This document shows positions 42,266-51,675 of a stretch of DNA of 64,000 nucleotides, piece by piece. The stretch comes from Nodosilinea sp. PGN35 (GTDB lineage Bacteria; Cyanobacteriota; Cyanobacteriia; Phormidesmidales; Phormidesmidaceae). Numbering within the stretch: position 1 is the first letter of the stretch; the number at the start of each line of letters is the position of its first letter. The translations under genes and the position numbers were made by a program. The DNA lies in NCBI RefSeq assembly GCF_029109325.1, contig NZ_JAQKQJ010000017.1:62001-126000 (forward strand). The letters run 5' to 3'. The notes beneath the pieces were generated by a model, which was not told the origin of the DNA, did not search any database, and saw only the letters and a program-made list of their open reading frames with translations.

Positions 42266-42413
42266 CCTGGGCGTTCCGCCGTCGCGCTGCCTGACGCCTG
42301 CGACCTGAGGGTGCGACAGCCCGCTGACTCCCCCCTCGGATTGACCTGGCAACACCTGCCTGGCCAGGCTATGGTAAATCGGGTTGCGCTGACACCGGGG
42401 ATCGCCACACACC

Positions 42414-43247
42414 ATGAAACTCCACTGCACCATTCAGGGAACCGGCTTTCCCATGCTTTGCCTGCACGGGCACCCGGGGTCGGCTAAAACCATGGGGGTG
42501 TTTACAGAACGGCTGCGCGATCGCTACCAAACTCTGGCCCCCGATCTGCGGGGCTACGGCGCTAGCCAAACGCGATCGCCCTTTGACCTCGAGGACAGCC
42601 TCACCGACCTGGTGGAACTGCTCGATGCCCAGGGCATTGACCGCTGCCTGGTGCTGGGCTGGTCGCTGGGGGGCATTTTGGCCATGGAGCTGGCCCTGCG
42701 CTATCCTCAGCGGGTGGCAGGGCTGATTTTAATTGCCACCGCCGCCCGCCCCGTCGGTGCCCACCCGCCTACCACCTGGCTGGAACTGCTCAACACCGGT
42801 CTGGGGTCAGTTCTGAATGTGATTGCCCCCGGCAACGGGCTGGTACGCCACGGGCTGGGGCCGCGATCGCTCTACCGCTACCTGCTGCGGCAGCACACCC
42901 CCCACGCCTACCACCGTCTGGCGAAGGAGGGGTTCTGGGCCTACCTGGGCACCTCGCCGCTGGCGAATCGCGCCCTCAATCGCGCCCTGGGCCGCCGCTA
43001 CAACCGCCTGGCCGACCTGGGGGCGATCGATGTCCCCTGCCTGGTGCTCTGCGGGGCTAACGACTGCCACATTACCGCCCAGGCCAGCCTGGAGACTGCC
43101 GCCCACCTGAGTCAGGCCGAGAGCCACTGCTACCCCAACACCGCTCACCTGCTGCCGTGGGAAATTCCTCACCAAATTTTGGGCGACATTGACGCCTGGC
43201 TAGCCCGCTACGCCACAGAACTGCTGAGCCAAGGCGAGGTGCTCTAG
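42414..43247 (+). CDS. Alpha/beta hydrolase
   Basis: 277 residues. It has the oxyanion-hole motif LHGHPGS, DLRGYGAS, the nucleophile elbow GWSLGG, a helical cap with many Arg and Tyr residues (RQHTPHAYHRLAKEGFWAYL), the acidic residue in CGANDCHI and the His in NTAHLLPWE. Substrate unknown. Its stop overlaps the end of the convergent DUF1816 gene by 4 bp. Confidence 0.9.
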   Translation: MKLHCTIQGTGFPMLCLHGHPGSAKTMGVFTERLRDRYQTLAPDLRGYGASQTRSPFDLEDSLTDLVELLDAQGIDRCLVLGWSLGGILAMELALRYPQRVAGLILIATAARPVGAHPPTTWLELLNTGLGSVLNVIAPGNGLVRHGLGPRSLYRYLLRQHTPHAYHRLAKEGFWAYLGTSPLANRALNRALGRRYNRLADLGAIDVPCLVLCGANDCHITAQASLETAAHLSQAESHCYPNTAHLLPWEIPHQILGDIDAWLARYATELLSQGEVL

Positions 43248-43537
43248 GGCTGACCGCTCAGGGCCGGCGTCGAAAAGCCCCCCACCGGGGTATCCCACTC
43301 GTCGGTAATGGTGAGCTGCTTTGGGTCGCGGCACAGTGAAACCGCCAGCTGAATGTTTTGGGCCCCTTCCTGCTCCAGGTCTTCGATGTAGCCGCCCTTG
43401 GCGCTATGGGCTTCAGCCTCGCTATCAAAGGGGCCAAAGTAATAGATGCAGGCGGGCTGACTGGTCTTAATCTCTACCCACCAGGCTTTACTGTGACCTA
43501 AAACGTTACCTAAAAAGCGACCTAAAAGGTTATTCAT
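43244..43537 (-). CDS. DUF1816 family protein
   Basis: 97 residues. The DUF1816 pattern AWWVEIKTSQPACIYYFGPFDSEAEAHSAKGGYIEDLEQEGAQNI is clear. The family is restricted to cyanobacteria, and some members have been noted near phycobilisome genes. The exact role is unknown. Read toward the alpha/beta hydrolase gene. Confidence 0.85.
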   Translation of the reverse strand: MNNLLGRFLGNVLGHSKAWWVEIKTSQPACIYYFGPFDSEAEAHSAKGGYIEDLEQEGAQNIQLAVSLCRDPKQLTITDEWDTPVGGFSTPALSGQP

Positions 43538-43583
43538 AGATTCTGCCTATCTGCCTAGTCTTAGAGGGTTTCTCAAGGAATAG

Positions 43584-44987
43584 CTACGGCTCTAGGCCAT
43601 GTTTAGGCAGTGCCGCACCAATTTTGGTTATACTGCTTTGCTTTTGATTTTGCAAAGAGGAAATTTGTTCCTGCGCCACCCATTGATGACGATAGATCTC
43701 ATAGAGAGCCATGCCTGTAGCCACTGATGCATTTAGGCTGGGAACTGTCCCCCGCAGCGGAATGGATACCAGGGCGTCACAGCTTTGCTGCACGGTCAGG
43801 CTAAGACCGCTGCCCTCGGCCCCGACCACAATCACCGTAGGGCGATCGAAGGTGGCGCGGTGCACTGGCTGGCTCGCTTCTGAGGCCAGGCCGTAGATCC
43901 AGAACCCTTTTTCCTTCAGGGTATCGAGGGCGCGTTTGAGGTTGACAACCCGCGCCACGGGCAGCGTTTCTAAAGCCCCAGCAGCAACTTTGGCTACGGT
44001 GGCCGTCACCCCTGCCGCCCGCCGCTGAGGGATCACCATGCCCTGGGCTCCTAAGGCTTCAGCGGTGCGAATGATCGCCCCCAAATTGTGGGGGTCGGTG
44101 ATGCTGTCGGCCGCAATGATCACCGGTACCTTAGCCGCCCCCAGGGCGGTTTCGATCATGGCATTGAGGTCGTGGTAGACGTGGGCGGCAGCCTGGGCGG
44201 CAATGCCCTGGTGGTTGGCCCCAGCGGTGATTTGGTTGAGCCGGATCGTGTCTACTTCATCGATCACCGCGCCGTTGGCTTTGGCTTCATCGATCAGCGG
44301 TAGAAAGCGTGGGTCGTAGCGGATGCGATCGTTAACCCAGACCCGGTTGAGGGGGCGTTGGGCCTGAAGCGCCGCCTCAACCGCGTGGCGACCGTAGATT
44401 AGATCGGTCTCATCCTGCACACCGTCGCCGTTTTCTGCCCCTGGGCTATGTACCCCCAACGAGCGCGGTGGAGCCGAGTCGCTCCGATCCCGGCTCCCGT
44501 AGCGGGCTTTACTTTCGTCATGGCGGGGCTTGCCGCCGTAGCGGGGTTTGTCGCCGCCATAGCGGGGACTATCGTCTTTGAAGCGGGGTTTGCCGCCCTC
44601 GTAGCGGGGTTTGCTGCCCTCGTAGCGGGGCTTCTCATCCCCGTAGCGGGGTTGGTCGCTCCCCTGGCGGGGTTTGCCGCCCTCGTAGCGAGGTTTTTCA
44701 TCCCCATAGCGGGTTTTGTCGCCCCCTTGTCGGGGCTTGCCGCCTTCATAGCGAGGCTTGTCGTCTTTGAAGCGGGGCTTGCCGCCCTCGTAGCGGGGCT
44801 TTCCCTCGCCGTAGCGCGGTTTGCTGCTGTCGTAGCGAGGCTTACTGCCGTCGTATCGGGGTTTATCCCCTTCGTAGCGGGGGTTACCCTCCCCCGGACG
44901 GGGTTTGCCGCCTCGGTAACCCTCATTGCGGTTAGGCTCCGGCCCAGAGGATCGATTGGGGTTGCGGAAAGGCTTTTGGGACGACAT
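43584..44987 (-). CDS. rlmB: RlmB-like 23S rRNA 2'-O-methyltransferase with long heptapeptide-repeat tail
   Basis: 467 residues from ATG 44987. The last ~270 are a TrmH/RlmB SPOUT methyltransferase: DLIYGRHAVEAALQAQRPLNRVWV (substrate-binding domain), then VIIAADSITDPHNLGAIIRTAEALGAQGMVIPQRRAAGV, VIVVGAEGSGLS and IPLRGTVPSLNASVATGMALYE, the trefoil-knot SAM site. Residues 28-166 consist of about 20 heptads of the form KPRYEGG. The tail is strongly basic, aromatic and disordered. Such extensions exist in other cyanobacterial RlmB proteins but vary. RNA binding or condensate formation is plausible inference. The 21-bp DNA repeats underlie it. Confidence 0.9.
   Translation of the reverse strand: MSSQKPFRNPNRSSGPEPNRNEGYRGGKPRPGEGNPRYEGDKPRYDGSKPRYDSSKPRYGEGKPRYEGGKPRFKDDKPRYEGGKPRQGGDKTRYGDEKPRYEGGKPRQGSDQPRYGDEKPRYEGSKPRYEGGKPRFKDDSPRYGGDKPRYGGKPRHDESKARYGSRDRSDSAPPRSLGVHSPGAENGDGVQDETDLIYGRHAVEAALQAQRPLNRVWVNDRIRYDPRFLPLIDEAKANGAVIDEVDTIRLNQITAGANHQGIAAQAAAHVYHDLNAMIETALGAAKVPVIIAADSITDPHNLGAIIRTAEALGAQGMVIPQRRAAGVTATVAKVAAGALETLPVARVVNLKRALDTLKEKGFWIYGLASEASQPVHRATFDRPTVIVVGAEGSGLSLTVQQSCDALVSIPLRGTVPSLNASVATGMALYEIYRHQWVAQEQISSLQNQKQSSITKIGAALPKHGLEP
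44490..44906 (-). repeat. In-gene 21-bp tandem repeats encoding KPRYxxx heptads
   Basis: About 20 imperfect 21-bp units inside the 5' half of the RlmB-like gene. Variants KPRYEGG, KPRFKDD, KPRQGGD and KPRYGDE recur. The order suggests block duplication: KPRYEGG-KPRFKDD occurs twice, and KPRQGxD-[KQ]xRYGDE-KPRYEGx twice. Copy number is likely to vary between strains. Confidence 0.9.
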
Positions 44988-45304
44988 AGCCACACCTGGT
45001 ACGGGGTACGAACCGAAAATAAGCAGAAAACCTAGGCTAGCACGGCTTACCCCTACCCTAGCATCCTAATTTTTGCGGGCTGACCGCTGGGGCTTGAGTG
45101 CAGAGCGGCTAGGGTAGGGAGCGACTCAACCGCTGACCCCGACCCCCGACCTCGATCGAGCTGACCGCAGGGCCGCTACCGCCAGGGGTAGCGTGGATTT
45201 AAAGAGAAGCTTAAGTTTTTGGGGATCGGTGCCACAGCGACCAACATCCTTGGAATAATCCTTCACAATGAACACAACGAAAATGACAGCCCCACACCGG
45301 AGTG
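44988..45304. other. Divergent intergenic region, RlmB-like gene / HxlR regulator
   Basis: 317 bp for two divergent promoters. The frames present do not look coding. The stretch 45190-45290 is the AT-richest part (TTTAAAGAGAAGCTTAAGTTTTT). I see no clear dyad for the HxlR regulator. Confidence 0.4.
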
Positions 45305-45682
45305 ATGCCAATGCCTCACCCACAGAACGCTACGAAGTTTGATTGTCCGGTTCATTTGGTGTTGTCATGCATTGGCGGCAAGTGGGCCATTCTAATTTTG
45401 CAGGAGCTATTTCAGGGCAACCGCCGCACCAACGAGTTTTTGTCGGCCCTGCCCGGCATTAGCACTAAAACCCTCACCGCCCGTCTGCGCGAGCTGGAGA
45501 GCCATGGCTTGGTAAAGCGCACGGTGTTTCCTGAGGTTCCCCCTCGGGTTGAGTATTCGCTGACGGCTAAGGGCCGAGAAGTGCAGCCCATCATGGCGGC
45601 AATCAACCAGGTTGGGCAGCAGTGGCTAAGGCACAACCCCGAAGGGCACGCTGCCACCCTCTATGGGATCAGGGGCAGCTAG
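45305..45682 (+). CDS. HxlR family winged-helix regulator
   Basis: 125 residues from ATG 45305. The family signature CPVHLVLSCIGGKWAILILQEL, then TNEFLSALPGISTKTLTARLRELESHGLVKRTVFPEVPPRVEYSLTAKG, is complete. HxlR proteins are small dimeric regulators, often redox- or formaldehyde-responsive through a conserved N-terminal Cys, which is present here (FDCPVH). Its target is unknown; the neighbour that faces it is a DUF4327 gene. Confidence 0.92.
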   Translation: MPMPHPQNATKFDCPVHLVLSCIGGKWAILILQELFQGNRRTNEFLSALPGISTKTLTARLRELESHGLVKRTVFPEVPPRVEYSLTAKGREVQPIMAAINQVGQQWLRHNPEGHAATLYGIRGS

Positions 45683-45921
45683 TCATTGCTCCAGGTTTCG
45701 TGGGGCAGCAGATCGCCAATGCGATCGCGCAGGCCGTAGTCGTTAACCTCTAGCTCAGCCTCAATATATGGCCATTCTCGGGCCGCGATGTAGCCGCACA
45801 GGGCGCAGATGGGTTGGCACCGGTCTAGCCTGCCCTGCTCGACTAGCTGCTTAGCTTCATCGCGAATTTCATCGAGCGTGTAGTGCCGGGTAAGGGGCGA
45901 ATTGACGGTTGTAGTAGCCAT
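45679..45921 (-). CDS. DUF4327-like protein
   Basis: 80 residues from ATG 45921. The sequence YTLDEIRDEAKQLVEQGRLDRCQPICALCGYIAAREWPYIEAELE followed by LRDRIGDLLPHETW resembles my memory of DUF4327, a small cyanobacterial family of unknown role. Cysteines in CQPICALC could bind metal. The ends of this gene and the HxlR gene overlap by 4 bp in convergent orientation. Confidence 0.7.
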   Translation of the reverse strand: MATTTVNSPLTRHYTLDEIRDEAKQLVEQGRLDRCQPICALCGYIAAREWPYIEAELEVNDYGLRDRIGDLLPHETWSND

Positions 45922-46088
45922 GGAACAGCCCTCCAAAGACCGAATGGCAGCAATAGACCGAATGGCAATGAGGATATTTACTTACCACCTCAACTACATA
46001 GTGCAACTCCCACTCTGGAGATCAAAGCAGTTGATGCGTAACATTACGTTTGTTCACACGGCGCAACATTGTAGTCTGGTATACCGTT

Positions 46089-47855
46089 TCATGGGTTTTC
46101 CAGGGCGGTTATGGCCTGATAGGTGCTCAAAAATACCCGCTCCCCGCCGCCTAGATGGTCAATAAACCCTGTCTTCTCGAGCAGATCCATCACCGGCCCC
46201 TTGACCTCGCTGAGGTAAACCGTGATCCCCGCTTCTCGGAAGTCTTCTACCAGGGCTTCTAGGGTTTTGAGGGCACTGCCGTCGATGTGGTTGATGGCAG
46301 CGCAGATTAGCACCAGGGCCGTGGCTGTGGGCCGCTCGGCCACCGCTTGCATGAGGTAGTCTGCCAGGTACTTGCTGTTGGCAAAGTACAGGCTTTCGTC
46401 AACGCGGATGGCCAGTACCCCCGGACAGGTCTGTACCGGATGGCGCTTAATATTGCGAAAGTGCTCGGTATTGCCCACGCGCCCCACCTCCGCGATGTGG
46501 GGCCGACTGGTGCGCCCCAGGTAGAAGAGCACCGAGACCAAAAAACCGGCCGCAATACCGGTGCCTATGCCAATGGCCAGCACCGCCGCAAAGGTGGTCA
46601 GTGCCGTCACGCCATCGGCTCGGCTGACGCGCCAGAGGCGAAAAACTTCCCTGAAATCCAGCAGATTAGCCACGGCCACCAAGATGATGGCGGCCAGCGC
46701 CGCCTGGGGTAGGTAGTAAAACAGCGGCGTAAACACCAGCACCACCAGCGCGATCAAGATCGCCGTAATGATCGACGCCAGCTCGGTATTGGCCCCTGCA
46801 GAGAAGTTGACCACCGAGCGGCTAAACCCGCCGGTCACGGGGTAGCCGCCGGTAAAGGCGGCCCCCAAATTGGCCGCTCCCAGAGCGATCAGCTCCTGGC
46901 TGGCATCGATGGATTGGCGGCGCTGGCTGGCCAGGGACTTGGCTACGGCAATGCTCTCCATGAAGCCCACAAAGCTAATGGTGAGAGCAGCGGGCAGCAG
47001 TTTTTGAGCCAGCGATACCGTGAGGGGGGGAACTGCGATCGGCGGTAGCCCCTGGGGAATGTCGCCGACAATGCCGACTCCCGCGCTAGCATGCCAACCC
47101 AACAGCCAGACCAGCAGAGTGGTGGTGGCTACGACAAATAGGGGGCCGCTGCGGCTGAGGGCCATCGTCACTGCCCCCGAGACTGCCCACCGTTTGAGCA
47201 GCTTTGGCATGATCTGACTAAACCATAGCAGCGCTAAGGTGCTGCCAACCCCAAGGGCCAGGGTGACTCCATTGGCCTGGGGAAGGGCTTTCAGCAGGTT
47301 GTGCAGGATGGCAAAGAAACTTTGGGAGTGGGGAATTTGAACGCCCAGCAGATGCTTGACCTGGCTCACGCCAATGACGAGAGCCGCCCCGTTGGTGAAG
47401 CCTGAAATGACTGCCTGACTGAGAAAGTTGACGATAAATCCCAGCCGCACCACTCCCATCAAAATTTCAATCAGACCAATCAGGAGGGCTAGGGTAAGGG
47501 CCATGGAGAGATAATCGCTGTCCCCGGGCGTCGCCAACAGACTGAGGCTGGTTGCCACCAGCAGAGAATCCATCGCCACTGGCCCCACCGCCAGCACCCG
47601 ACTGGTGCCCAGGCAGGCGTAGAGCACCAGCGGCAGAATGCTGGCGTAGAGACCAACCTGGGGAGGCAATCCCGCCAGCATGGCGTAGGCCATGCCCTGG
47701 GGAATCAGCATAATCGCCACAATTATCCCGGCCATGGCGTCTCCCACTAGATCTTGGGGGGCGTAGTGCAGACCCCAGTCAAGGATTGGCAGGTAGTGAC
47801 TGAGGCCCGTTCGGGGCCGGGGCCGATGAGAAGACTGGGACGGGGTATCTGGCAT
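46089..47855 (-). CDS. SulP family anion transporter with STAS domain
   Basis: 588 residues from ATG 47855. Helices begin with LVGDAMAGIIVAIMLIPQGMAYAMLAGLPPQVGLYASI, and the family motif around GPVAMDSLLVATSLS is present. The core contains GFMESIAVAKSLASQRRQSIDASQELIALGAANL, and a C-terminal STAS domain (about residues 455-580, VLAIRVDESLYFANSKYLADYL ... INHIDGSALKTLEAL) follows. SulP proteins carry sulfate or, as in cyanobacterial BicA, bicarbonate. Which applies here is not decidable from sequence, although bicarbonate would fit a carboxysome-containing organism. Confidence 0.93.
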   Translation of the reverse strand: MPDTPSQSSHRPRPRTGLSHYLPILDWGLHYAPQDLVGDAMAGIIVAIMLIPQGMAYAMLAGLPPQVGLYASILPLVLYACLGTSRVLAVGPVAMDSLLVATSLSLLATPGDSDYLSMALTLALLIGLIEILMGVVRLGFIVNFLSQAVISGFTNGAALVIGVSQVKHLLGVQIPHSQSFFAILHNLLKALPQANGVTLALGVGSTLALLWFSQIMPKLLKRWAVSGAVTMALSRSGPLFVVATTTLLVWLLGWHASAGVGIVGDIPQGLPPIAVPPLTVSLAQKLLPAALTISFVGFMESIAVAKSLASQRRQSIDASQELIALGAANLGAAFTGGYPVTGGFSRSVVNFSAGANTELASIITAILIALVVLVFTPLFYYLPQAALAAIILVAVANLLDFREVFRLWRVSRADGVTALTTFAAVLAIGIGTGIAAGFLVSVLFYLGRTSRPHIAEVGRVGNTEHFRNIKRHPVQTCPGVLAIRVDESLYFANSKYLADYLMQAVAERPTATALVLICAAINHIDGSALKTLEALVEDFREAGITVYLSEVKGPVMDLLEKTGFIDHLGGGERVFLSTYQAITALENP

Positions 47856-47969
47856 GGCTAGCGGGCGATGGCTTGCCACCAGAATACCCCTCTTTTTGGC
47901 TGTATGACCAATTAACCGCTTAGTAATATAGCCGGGTCGGAGGGGCGACTAGGCCTCCTCGGCAGGCGG

Positions 47970-48494
47970 CTAGCGCGGTCGGGCAAACACCTGTACCCAG
48001 TAGGGGCGGTTGCCCCCGGTGGCATGGCCGACTCCCAGTTCCCGAAAGGCGGGGTTGAGAATATTTTGGCGATGGCCAGGGCTGTTCATCCAGGCATTCA
48101 TCACGGCGGCGGCGGTGGGCTGTCCCATGGCGACGTTCTCGCCAATGGTAGACCAGCTGTACTGGGTGGCATCAATGCGCGATCGCATCGTTGATCCGTC
48201 AGAGCCGGTGTGGCTCATGCGGCGGCTGGTGGCCATATCCTGGGCGTGGCGCTGGGCGGCGGCGGTCAGTTGCTCGTTGAGTACCAGGGGCGGTGCGTTT
48301 ACCCGCTGGCGCTCTACGTTGACCAGGCGCAGCAGCTCCTGGGCGATCGCCCCATTGGTCTGGGCTACCGCTGGGGCTGGACGCTGGGCGATCGCCGCTG
48401 GCACCACAGTCGTCGGCAGCAGCCCGGCTAAAACTGCGGCCAGCAGGGCCATACTTACCGACTTAGAGTTTAAGACCTGTTTCCATGGGCGCAT
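47970..48494 (-). CDS. Secreted CAP/SCP domain protein
   Basis: 174 residues with a signal peptide (SMALLAAVLAGLLPTTVVPAAIA, about residues 14-36). The CAP domain follows: LLRLVNVERQRVNAPPLVLNEQLTAAAQRHAQDMATSRRMSHTGSDGSTMRSRI, GENVAMGQPTAAAVMNAWMNSPGHRQNILNPAFRELGVGHA. The conserved His and Glu residues are present. The role of bacterial CAP proteins is mostly unknown. Confidence 0.92.
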   Translation of the reverse strand: MRPWKQVLNSKSVSMALLAAVLAGLLPTTVVPAAIAQRPAPAVAQTNGAIAQELLRLVNVERQRVNAPPLVLNEQLTAAAQRHAQDMATSRRMSHTGSDGSTMRSRIDATQYSWSTIGENVAMGQPTAAAVMNAWMNSPGHRQNILNPAFRELGVGHATGGNRPYWVQVFARPR

Positions 48495-48672
48495 GGGTAT
48501 CTCCTGAGGTGACTACGATGGACTGCGGTAGACGCCCTGCCATCCCCTGACGGCAATGCAGAATTCGCGGTTCCATTGTGACGAGATCCCCAGGCGTAGC
48601 CCAGCCCCGCCGGGGAGAGACTGCCCCAGGTCAAACTCCCTCGGCACCGACCTTTCCCAGCATGTCTAAACC

Positions 48673-49551
48673 CTAGCGGGGGTACTGGGCCATGAGCCGC
48701 TGTACATCTTCAGCGTGGTATGAGCTGCGGGTCAGCGGCGACGACACCACCTGTAGAAAACCCTTGGCCTCTCCCACCTCTCGCCAGGTCGCAAACTGGG
48801 CCGGTGAAACAAACTCTGCCACAGGTAAGTGTTTTGGCCCCGGCGAAAGGTACTGACCCAGGGTCAAAATGTCGCAGTCTACGGCTCGCAGGTCATCCAT
48901 CACCTGCTGTACCTCGGCATTGGTTTCGCCCAGGCCCGCCATCAACCCCGACTTGGTATAGATCCAGGGAGCTAGCTCACGGCTGCGGCGCAGCAGTTCG
49001 AGCGATCGCCCGTAGTTGCCCTGGGGCCGCACCCGTCGGTAGAGGCGGGGCACGGTCTCAGTGTTGTGGTTCAGCACGTGGGGCCGAGCGGCCAAAATCG
49101 TCTCCAGCGCCGACCAGTTGCCGCACAGGTCGGGGATCAGCACCTCAATGGTGGTACCTGGAGTAGTCTGCTGGATTGCCTCAATGCAGGCCACAAACTG
49201 GCTGGCCCCGCCGTCGGTCAGATCGTCGCGGTTGACTGAGGTAATCACCACGTGATTAAGCCCCATGCGGCGCACCGACTCCGCCAGGCGCAGGGGCTCG
49301 GTGGGGTCAAGGGCCTGGGGCTTTTTCTCAAAGTCGATGTCGCAGTAGGGGCAGGCGCGGGTGCAGGCGGGGCCCATGATCAAAAATGTGGCCGTACCGG
49401 CCTTAAAGCACTCGCCGATGTTGGGGCACGAGGCTTCTTCGCAGACGGTGTTAAGGCCCAGATCCTGCAAAATGGCCTTAACCTCGCCCACCCGTTCCCA
49501 CTGGGGCGCTTTTACCCGTAGCCAATCTGGTTTTACTGCCACCGTCTCCAA
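48673..49551 (-). CDS. lipA: Lipoyl synthase
   Basis: 292 residues. A radical-SAM enzyme that inserts two sulfurs into octanoyl groups on lipoyl domains. The auxiliary cluster motif CEEASCPNIGEC and the SAM-cluster motif CTRACPYCDID are both intact, as is the C-terminal SPLTRSSYHAE motif with its conserved Ser. Cyanobacteria often have two lipA copies; this could be either. Confidence 0.97.
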   Translation of the reverse strand: METVAVKPDWLRVKAPQWERVGEVKAILQDLGLNTVCEEASCPNIGECFKAGTATFLIMGPACTRACPYCDIDFEKKPQALDPTEPLRLAESVRRMGLNHVVITSVNRDDLTDGGASQFVACIEAIQQTTPGTTIEVLIPDLCGNWSALETILAARPHVLNHNTETVPRLYRRVRPQGNYGRSLELLRRSRELAPWIYTKSGLMAGLGETNAEVQQVMDDLRAVDCDILTLGQYLSPGPKHLPVAEFVSPAQFATWREVGEAKGFLQVVSSPLTRSSYHAEDVQRLMAQYPR

Positions 49552-49694
49552 CCCCGACCTTGTGCTTGCGCTCCCATCATATCAACCCCGGCTTCCCTTG
49601 TTTGGGTTGGCGTTCGCCTACCGGGGGATGACGCTATGCTGAAGGGGAGTTTCGGCATAGCACCCAACTTTCCCCCGTGCTGCCCCCGCGCCCC

Positions 49695-50282
49695 ATGCGC
49701 CCATCAATGGATACGCCTTCTCCTCTAAATCGCTGTCTCATGGTGCTGTGCTATGCCGCTGCCGGGCTGCTGGCCGCCGGAGCCTGGCAGGAACAGGTCA
49801 GCTCCCGGTGGCGGCTCGAAGCACCCTTTGAACGCAGCCGCCTGGCCCGTCTGGCCCCAGTCATGACCCAGGCCCCCGATACGCTGATGACCGCCAACAC
49901 CCGCGTGGTGATTAGCCTCAGTCGGCGGCGGTTGACCCTATACCAAAACGATGAGGTACGGGGCGAGTTCCCGGTGGCTATTGGCCAAGACGACTGGGAA
50001 ACTCCGGTGGGGGAGTTTGCGATCCGCGACATGCGCACCGACCCAATTTGGCAGCACCCGATCACCAAAGAAGCCGTTGGCCCTGGCCCCAGCAACCCCC
50101 TGGGTTCGCGGTGGATTGGCTTTTGGGTGCAGGGGCAGTACCACATCGGCATCCACGGCACCAACCAGGAAACCCTGATCGGTGAGGCGGTTTCCCACGG
50201 CTGCGTCCGCATGGTGGAAGCCGACATCCACACGCTGTACAGCCATGTCAAAGTGGGCACTCCCATTAAGGTGATGCCCTGA
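49695..50282 (+). CDS. L,D-transpeptidase (YkuD domain)
   Basis: 195 residues from ATG 49695 (another ATG at 49707). A membrane anchor or signal (LMVLCYAAAGLLAAGAW) precedes the YkuD domain. The domain starts RVVISLSRRRLTLYQNDEVRGEFPVAIG and has the active-site HIGIHGTNQ and SHGCVRM motifs; Cys is the nucleophile. It cross-links peptidoglycan by 3-3 bonds or attaches proteins. Confidence 0.93.
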   Translation: MRPSMDTPSPLNRCLMVLCYAAAGLLAAGAWQEQVSSRWRLEAPFERSRLARLAPVMTQAPDTLMTANTRVVISLSRRRLTLYQNDEVRGEFPVAIGQDDWETPVGEFAIRDMRTDPIWQHPITKEAVGPGPSNPLGSRWIGFWVQGQYHIGIHGTNQETLIGEAVSHGCVRMVEADIHTLYSHVKVGTPIKVMP

Positions 50283-50317
50283 GCCAGTCGTAATTTTTTA
50301 ATGCCTTCACGCCCGGC

Positions 50318-51394
50318 CTACAGGGCCACCGTCAGCTCTTTGCCCAGGGCCGTGGGGTCGAAATGGTGCCAGGGCTTGCCGTCTAAGGCCATCTGCTCGA
50401 TCAAACTGGCCAGGCGCAGAGCTTTGAGAGCCTGCTCCCCACCAACTGAGGGCTTTTCGCCGCCGCGCACGCAGTTGACAAAGTGCTCCAGCTCAGCATG
50501 GAGGGGCTCAATGTTGCTGGTGTAGACTTTTTCAATCAATCCGTCCTGACGGTAGAGCACCTGGCCGTAGTCGGTGGAGCAGTCAGCGGTGGTCTGCCGA
50601 TGAATCAAGATCTCGTTGTTGAGAAAATCGGCGTCGGTGAGGGAGTTTTTGCAGTGGGCGGTAATGCTGCGAATTTTGCGGTGGGTCACCTTGCTGGAGG
50701 TGAGCGTCGCCACGATACCGTTGCTAAAGCCCAGGGTGGCGGTAACGTAGTCGAGATAACCGGAGTTTGAGGCTCGGCTGCCGTTGGCGGTCAGGGTGGA
50801 CACCGTAGAACCCGCCAGCTCCAGCAGCAGGTCGATATCGTGAATCATCAGGTCGAGCACCACCGACACGTCGTTGGCCCGCTGGGAATAGGGGCTCATG
50901 CGGCGGGCCTCTAGGGCCAGCAGCTCTTCGGTTTTGAGCACCTTGTGCAGCTCCTGGAAGGCGGGATTAAACCGCTCGATGTGGCCTACCTGCAAGATGC
51001 AGTTGGCTTCGGCGGCCGCGTTCACTAGCGACTCGGCTTCGGCAATGCTGGCGGCAATGGGCTTTTCGATTAAAACATGAACTCCGGCTTGCAGGCAGGC
51101 CATACCCACGGCGTGGTGCAGCCGGGTGGGTACCGCCACGCACACGGCATCGACATGCTTGAGCAACTCCTGGTAGTCTTCAAAAAAACGCACGCGGTAC
51201 TTACCGGCGGTATCGAGGCCGCGCTCTATGTTGACGTCAGACACACCTACCAGTTCTACATCTTTGAAGCGGCTCAGCACGCGGGTGTGGTGCTGGCCCA
51301 TATTGCCAACTCCAATGACGCCAACACGGATAGGATCGGGCAAATTTCGCGATAGGTGCATGTCTAGGGCAGATGACAACATGGGATTTTGCAC
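50318..51394 (-). CDS. Gfo/Idh/MocA family NAD(P)-dependent oxidoreductase
   Basis: 358 residues from a GTG at 51394, chosen because GAGGAAGGACAGGC, a good ribosome site, precedes it; ATGs at 51382 and 51361 are alternatives. The Rossmann motif is IRVGVIGVGNMGQHHTRVL. The EKP motif (VLIEKPIAAS) and HIERFNPAF, DLMIHDIDLLLEL follow, typical of sugar dehydrogenases such as UDP-sugar 3-dehydrogenases. Substrate uncertain. Confidence 0.9.
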   Translation of the reverse strand: MQNPMLSSALDMHLSRNLPDPIRVGVIGVGNMGQHHTRVLSRFKDVELVGVSDVNIERGLDTAGKYRVRFFEDYQELLKHVDAVCVAVPTRLHHAVGMACLQAGVHVLIEKPIAASIAEAESLVNAAAEANCILQVGHIERFNPAFQELHKVLKTEELLALEARRMSPYSQRANDVSVVLDLMIHDIDLLLELAGSTVSTLTANGSRASNSGYLDYVTATLGFSNGIVATLTSSKVTHRKIRSITAHCKNSLTDADFLNNEILIHRQTTADCSTDYGQVLYRQDGLIEKVYTSNIEPLHAELEHFVNCVRGGEKPSVGGEQALKALRLASLIEQMALDGKPWHHFDPTALGKELTVAL

Positions 51395-51675
51395 GCCTGT
51401 CCTTCCTCGTAGGAGACCAAGATACGCCGACAGTGAATGGTTGCGAGTGTCAGAGCGAGCGGAGAACTGAGACGGCCAGGTAAAATTACTCAGATACTAT
51501 CACAATGCTTCACACTGTAAAGAATAGCGACATTCTTTGAGTGAGAACCACAAAATTATGGCGCGATCGCGCTCTAGCAGACCAATTCTTGGGTTTTTGC
51601 GGGTCTACTTCACCATACCGATATCCCCCTGGGGTGCTTCAGAAACTGTGGCAGTTCCTGAGCTGTCTAGAAAGT

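Noticed and set aside
44490..44906. Regular repeats as a CRISPR array
   Set aside because: The repeats are contiguous, have no spacers, are in frame and encode the KPRYxxx heptads of the RlmB-like protein. No cas genes are present.
43750..44990. Long open frames on the plus strand opposite the RlmB-like gene
   Set aside because: They are mirror images of the repeat region, with Val/Ala/Gly-rich sequence typical of the antisense of basic repeats.
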